In this document: positions 7,992 through 9,486 of the stretch, piece by piece
Layout of the letters: the number at the start of each line of letters is the position of its first letter
Position numbering within the stretch: position 1 is the stretch's first letter
Assembly (NCBI GenBank): GCA_016926495.1
Contig: JAFGOL010000040.1
Coordinates: 1-9,486, forward strand
DNA length: 9,486 nucleotides
Reading direction: 5' to 3'
Source of the DNA: Oligoflexia bacterium
GTDB taxonomy: Bacteria; Bdellovibrionota; JAFGOL01
Notes under the pieces: model-generated
What the model was told of the DNA's origin: nothing
The model's database searches: none
What the model saw: only the letters and a program-made list of their open reading frames with translations
Made by a program: the position numbers and the translations under genes

Positions 7992-8773
7992 TGCACCCGG
8001 TACTTTTCAGTATGGGGCACACTCATGTAGCGTCGTATTATGTTTTTATTACGCTTGGTATCTGCGCCGGGCTTTATGTTTTTTATCTTAACATGAGGCG
8101 TTCGGGTATTGACCCGGTGGTTATGATAGATATAGGTCTTATCGCGACATTTTCCTGTTACATAGGGGCAAGGCTTTTTCACGTTATATTTGAACAGCCC
8201 GGGTATTATCTGCAGCACCCTCTCGCTATGTTTGAATTCTGGAAAGGCGGCTATGTTTTCTACGGCGGCATACTGCTTCCGCTTTTTTTAATATATTTTT
8301 ACACACGCAAAAAGGGGCTTTCGTATTTAATGATCACAGACCATCTTGCCACCCCGTTTTTTATAGGTACCGTAATAGGAAGGTTCGCGTGCCTGATGCA
8401 GGGCTGCTGTTACGGAAAGCATACTGCTCTTCCGTGGGGAATAGTATTTCCACAAAATGCTTTCGGGCCTGTTCCAAAGGGCACCCCGCTTCATCCCACA
8501 CAGGTATACATGATGCTGAGCGCCCTGATCATTTTTTTTATAGTACGCTACATTTTTAAAAACCGTAAATTCAACGGTGAAACAACATACTGGTCGTTTA
8601 TCCTTTACGGCACCGGGAGGAGCATCGTCGAGTTTTTCCGCGCAGACTTCAGGGGTGATCTTTTTACCCCGTACCTTTCGACATCCCAGTTCATATCCCT
8701 GGTGCTTGTTGTTATTTCCGCGGTAATGCTGGTTAAAGGCTACAGCTTGCGTAAAAAAGCAGGTAACGTATGA
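7991..8773 (+). CDS. lgt: Prolipoprotein diacylglyceryl transferase
   Basis: A 260-residue multipass inner-membrane enzyme that moves diacylglycerol from phosphatidylglycerol to the lipobox cysteine of prolipoproteins, the step before LspA. About seven hydrophobic segments are visible. The Lgt signature is GRFACLMQGCCYG (130-142), where Arg131 corresponds to the essential Arg143 of E. coli. HPTQVY (168-173) and GRSIVEFFR (209-217) are also present; Arg210 and Glu214 align with E. coli Arg239 and Glu243. The cysteine-containing signature (Cys134, 139, 140) is the form found outside gammaproteobacteria. AAAAAGGA about ten bases upstream is the ribosome-binding site, and the start overlaps the lspA stop by one base. 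The N-terminus MHPVLFSMGHTHVASYY is normal for the family. No convincing terminator follows before the convergent gene. Confidence 0.96.
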   Translation: MHPVLFSMGHTHVASYYVFITLGICAGLYVFYLNMRRSGIDPVVMIDIGLIATFSCYIGARLFHVIFEQPGYYLQHPLAMFEFWKGGYVFYGGILLPLFLIYFYTRKKGLSYLMITDHLATPFFIGTVIGRFACLMQGCCYGKHTALPWGIVFPQNAFGPVPKGTPLHPTQVYMMLSALIIFFIVRYIFKNRKFNGETTYWSFILYGTGRSIVEFFRADFRGDLFTPYLSTSQFISLVLVVISAVMLVKGYSLRKKAGNV

Positions 8774-8793
8774 GGTTTTTTAGCTGCGCATGA

Positions 8794-9486
8794 TCATAAA
8801 AATGGATTGACCGGTATATCGTCACTCTTGTAGAAAAACCACGTCTGCTTAAGGGTCACGCTTTGTCCCTTTGCGAGTTTCTTTATGGGTGAATGGACTT
8901 CAGCTTCAAAATAATTTAGAGTATCACTATTGTAGAATTCAACGACTGATTTAAATTTTTCAGGACGGTGCGCGTATTTTTTATCAGGGAATATTTTAAA
9001 TGTCCTGTACCATACTATCCTTGTATCCGGGAATTCTATTCTTACTATGCTTTTATCCTTACCTGCTTCTTTATAAAAATTGGGCATTCCTCCAAAGATC
9101 AGTAAATCCGGCCCGAAAAGTTCAAGGTTGATCCATCCCTTTTCCGCTTTGGTTACCAGCCGTTCCTTTTTCTGCTTGTTGTCGTCGATCCATCCGGGCA
9201 TTTCATAAGGGATTAATTCGTCCATGTCCATGTAGACTTTAACACTAGCGGGCCTTCTTACTTCGCTGACTTCCCACGCGTCCCATGTAGCTGGTTTATT
9301 ACTAAGGTTGGTTACAGTATCGGCAAGCTCAATTATATTGCCATCAAGTATTTTAATTTCCCTGGTTACCTGCAGGCCGGTTTCCCTGCATTTATCAGTA
9401 CTCTGCATAATATAGGAATTATTTCCGCGTAAAAACTCGTAATTTCCCATGTTAAGATCAACAGGCCGCCTGTTGATCTTAACATG
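8794..9486 (-). CDS. DUF4380-like protein (5' end beyond the window)
   Basis: The minus-strand frame is open from the right edge to a TGA at 8794-8796, giving 230 codons. Sequence such as GLQVTREIKILDGNIIELAD, then TVTNLSNKPATWDAWEVSEVRRP, resembles the beta-rich DUF4380 family, whose members are usually about 300 residues and secreted or associated with carbohydrate-related loci. Function is not established. The body is rich in alternating strand-like segments with aromatic residues (IVWYRTFKIFPDKKYAHRPE) and no membrane helix. An internal ATG at 9450 exists, but similarity to family members appears to begin earlier, so the gene probably starts outside the window. The first twelve codons fall in a perfect palindrome at the sequence end and may be artefactual. 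It converges on lgt with a 20-base gap. Confidence 0.7.
   Translation of the reverse strand, partial: HVKINRRPVDLNMGNYEFLRGNNSYIMQSTDKCRETGLQVTREIKILDGNIIELADTVTNLSNKPATWDAWEVSEVRRPASVKVYMDMDELIPYEMPGWIDDNKQKKERLVTKAEKGWINLELFGPDLLIFGGMPNFYKEAGKDKSIVRIEFPDTRIVWYRTFKIFPDKKYAHRPEKFKSVVEFYNSDTLNYFEAEVHSPIKKLAKGQSVTLKQTWFFYKSDDIPVNPFL
9448..9486. repeat. Perfect 39-base palindrome at the right end
   Basis: Nineteen bases beginning CATGTTAAG (9448-9466), a single C at 9467, and the exact reverse complement (9468-9486) end precisely at the last base. It lies inside an open reading frame. The abrupt end at the arm boundary suggests a contig-end foldback rather than an operator or terminator. Confidence 0.9.

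Noticed and set aside
8760..8793. Terminator between lgt and the convergent gene
   Set aside because: Only an A-run/T-run pairing without a G+C-rich stem can be drawn, which is not a credible intrinsic terminator.

Overview
The window reads as chromosomal, mostly core DNA from a bacterium of moderate G+C content. A signal-peptide-bearing binding protein plus the complete lspA/lgt lipoprotein pathway suggest a diderm. I cannot place the organism. The ileS-lspA-lgt order, PII with type I-beta glutamine synthetase, and an AAA/DUF4143 ATPase are all compatible with uncultured anaerobic lineages of the Elusimicrobiota/Omnitrophota/Deltaproteobacteria type, but that is a loose inference.

Layout. 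A 5'-complete, 3'-truncated ABC-transporter substrate-binding protein gene (BtuF/FecB type) lies on the minus strand at the left edge (1-737). It diverges from a two-gene nitrogen operon, glnB-glnA (855-2605), which ends in a strong intrinsic terminator (2632-2678). An accessory segment follows. It holds an internally deleted relic of a nucleotidyltransferase-like gene (2732-2922) and an intact AAA_14/DUF4143 ATPase (2978-4174). The ATPase has a perfect-consensus promoter so close to its ATG that the mRNA should be leaderless or nearly so. Between the ATPase and ileS lie about 540 non-coding bases. They contain a terminator-like hairpin on the minus strand and a very large imperfect inverted repeat (4352-4637) that can fold into one long branched hairpin.

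The right half is a tightly packed cluster, ileS-lspA-lgt (4720-8773), with a 22-nt overlap and a 1-nt overlap. It pairs isoleucyl-tRNA synthetase with the last and first enzymes of lipoprotein maturation: Lgt lipidates prolipoproteins and LspA removes their signal peptides. A convergent, 5'-truncated DUF4380-like gene closes the window. The last 39 bases form a perfect palindrome with a one-base centre, which looks more like a contig-end foldback artefact than biology.

Gene functions work together in two places. GlnB and GlnA form the nitrogen-sensing and ammonia-assimilation pair, and Lgt and LspA act in sequence on the same lipoprotein substrates. The most unusual material is non-coding: the giant inverted repeat, the leaderless consensus promoter and the deletion-scarred gene beside it. 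I did not find a defence, CRISPR or other complete novel system.
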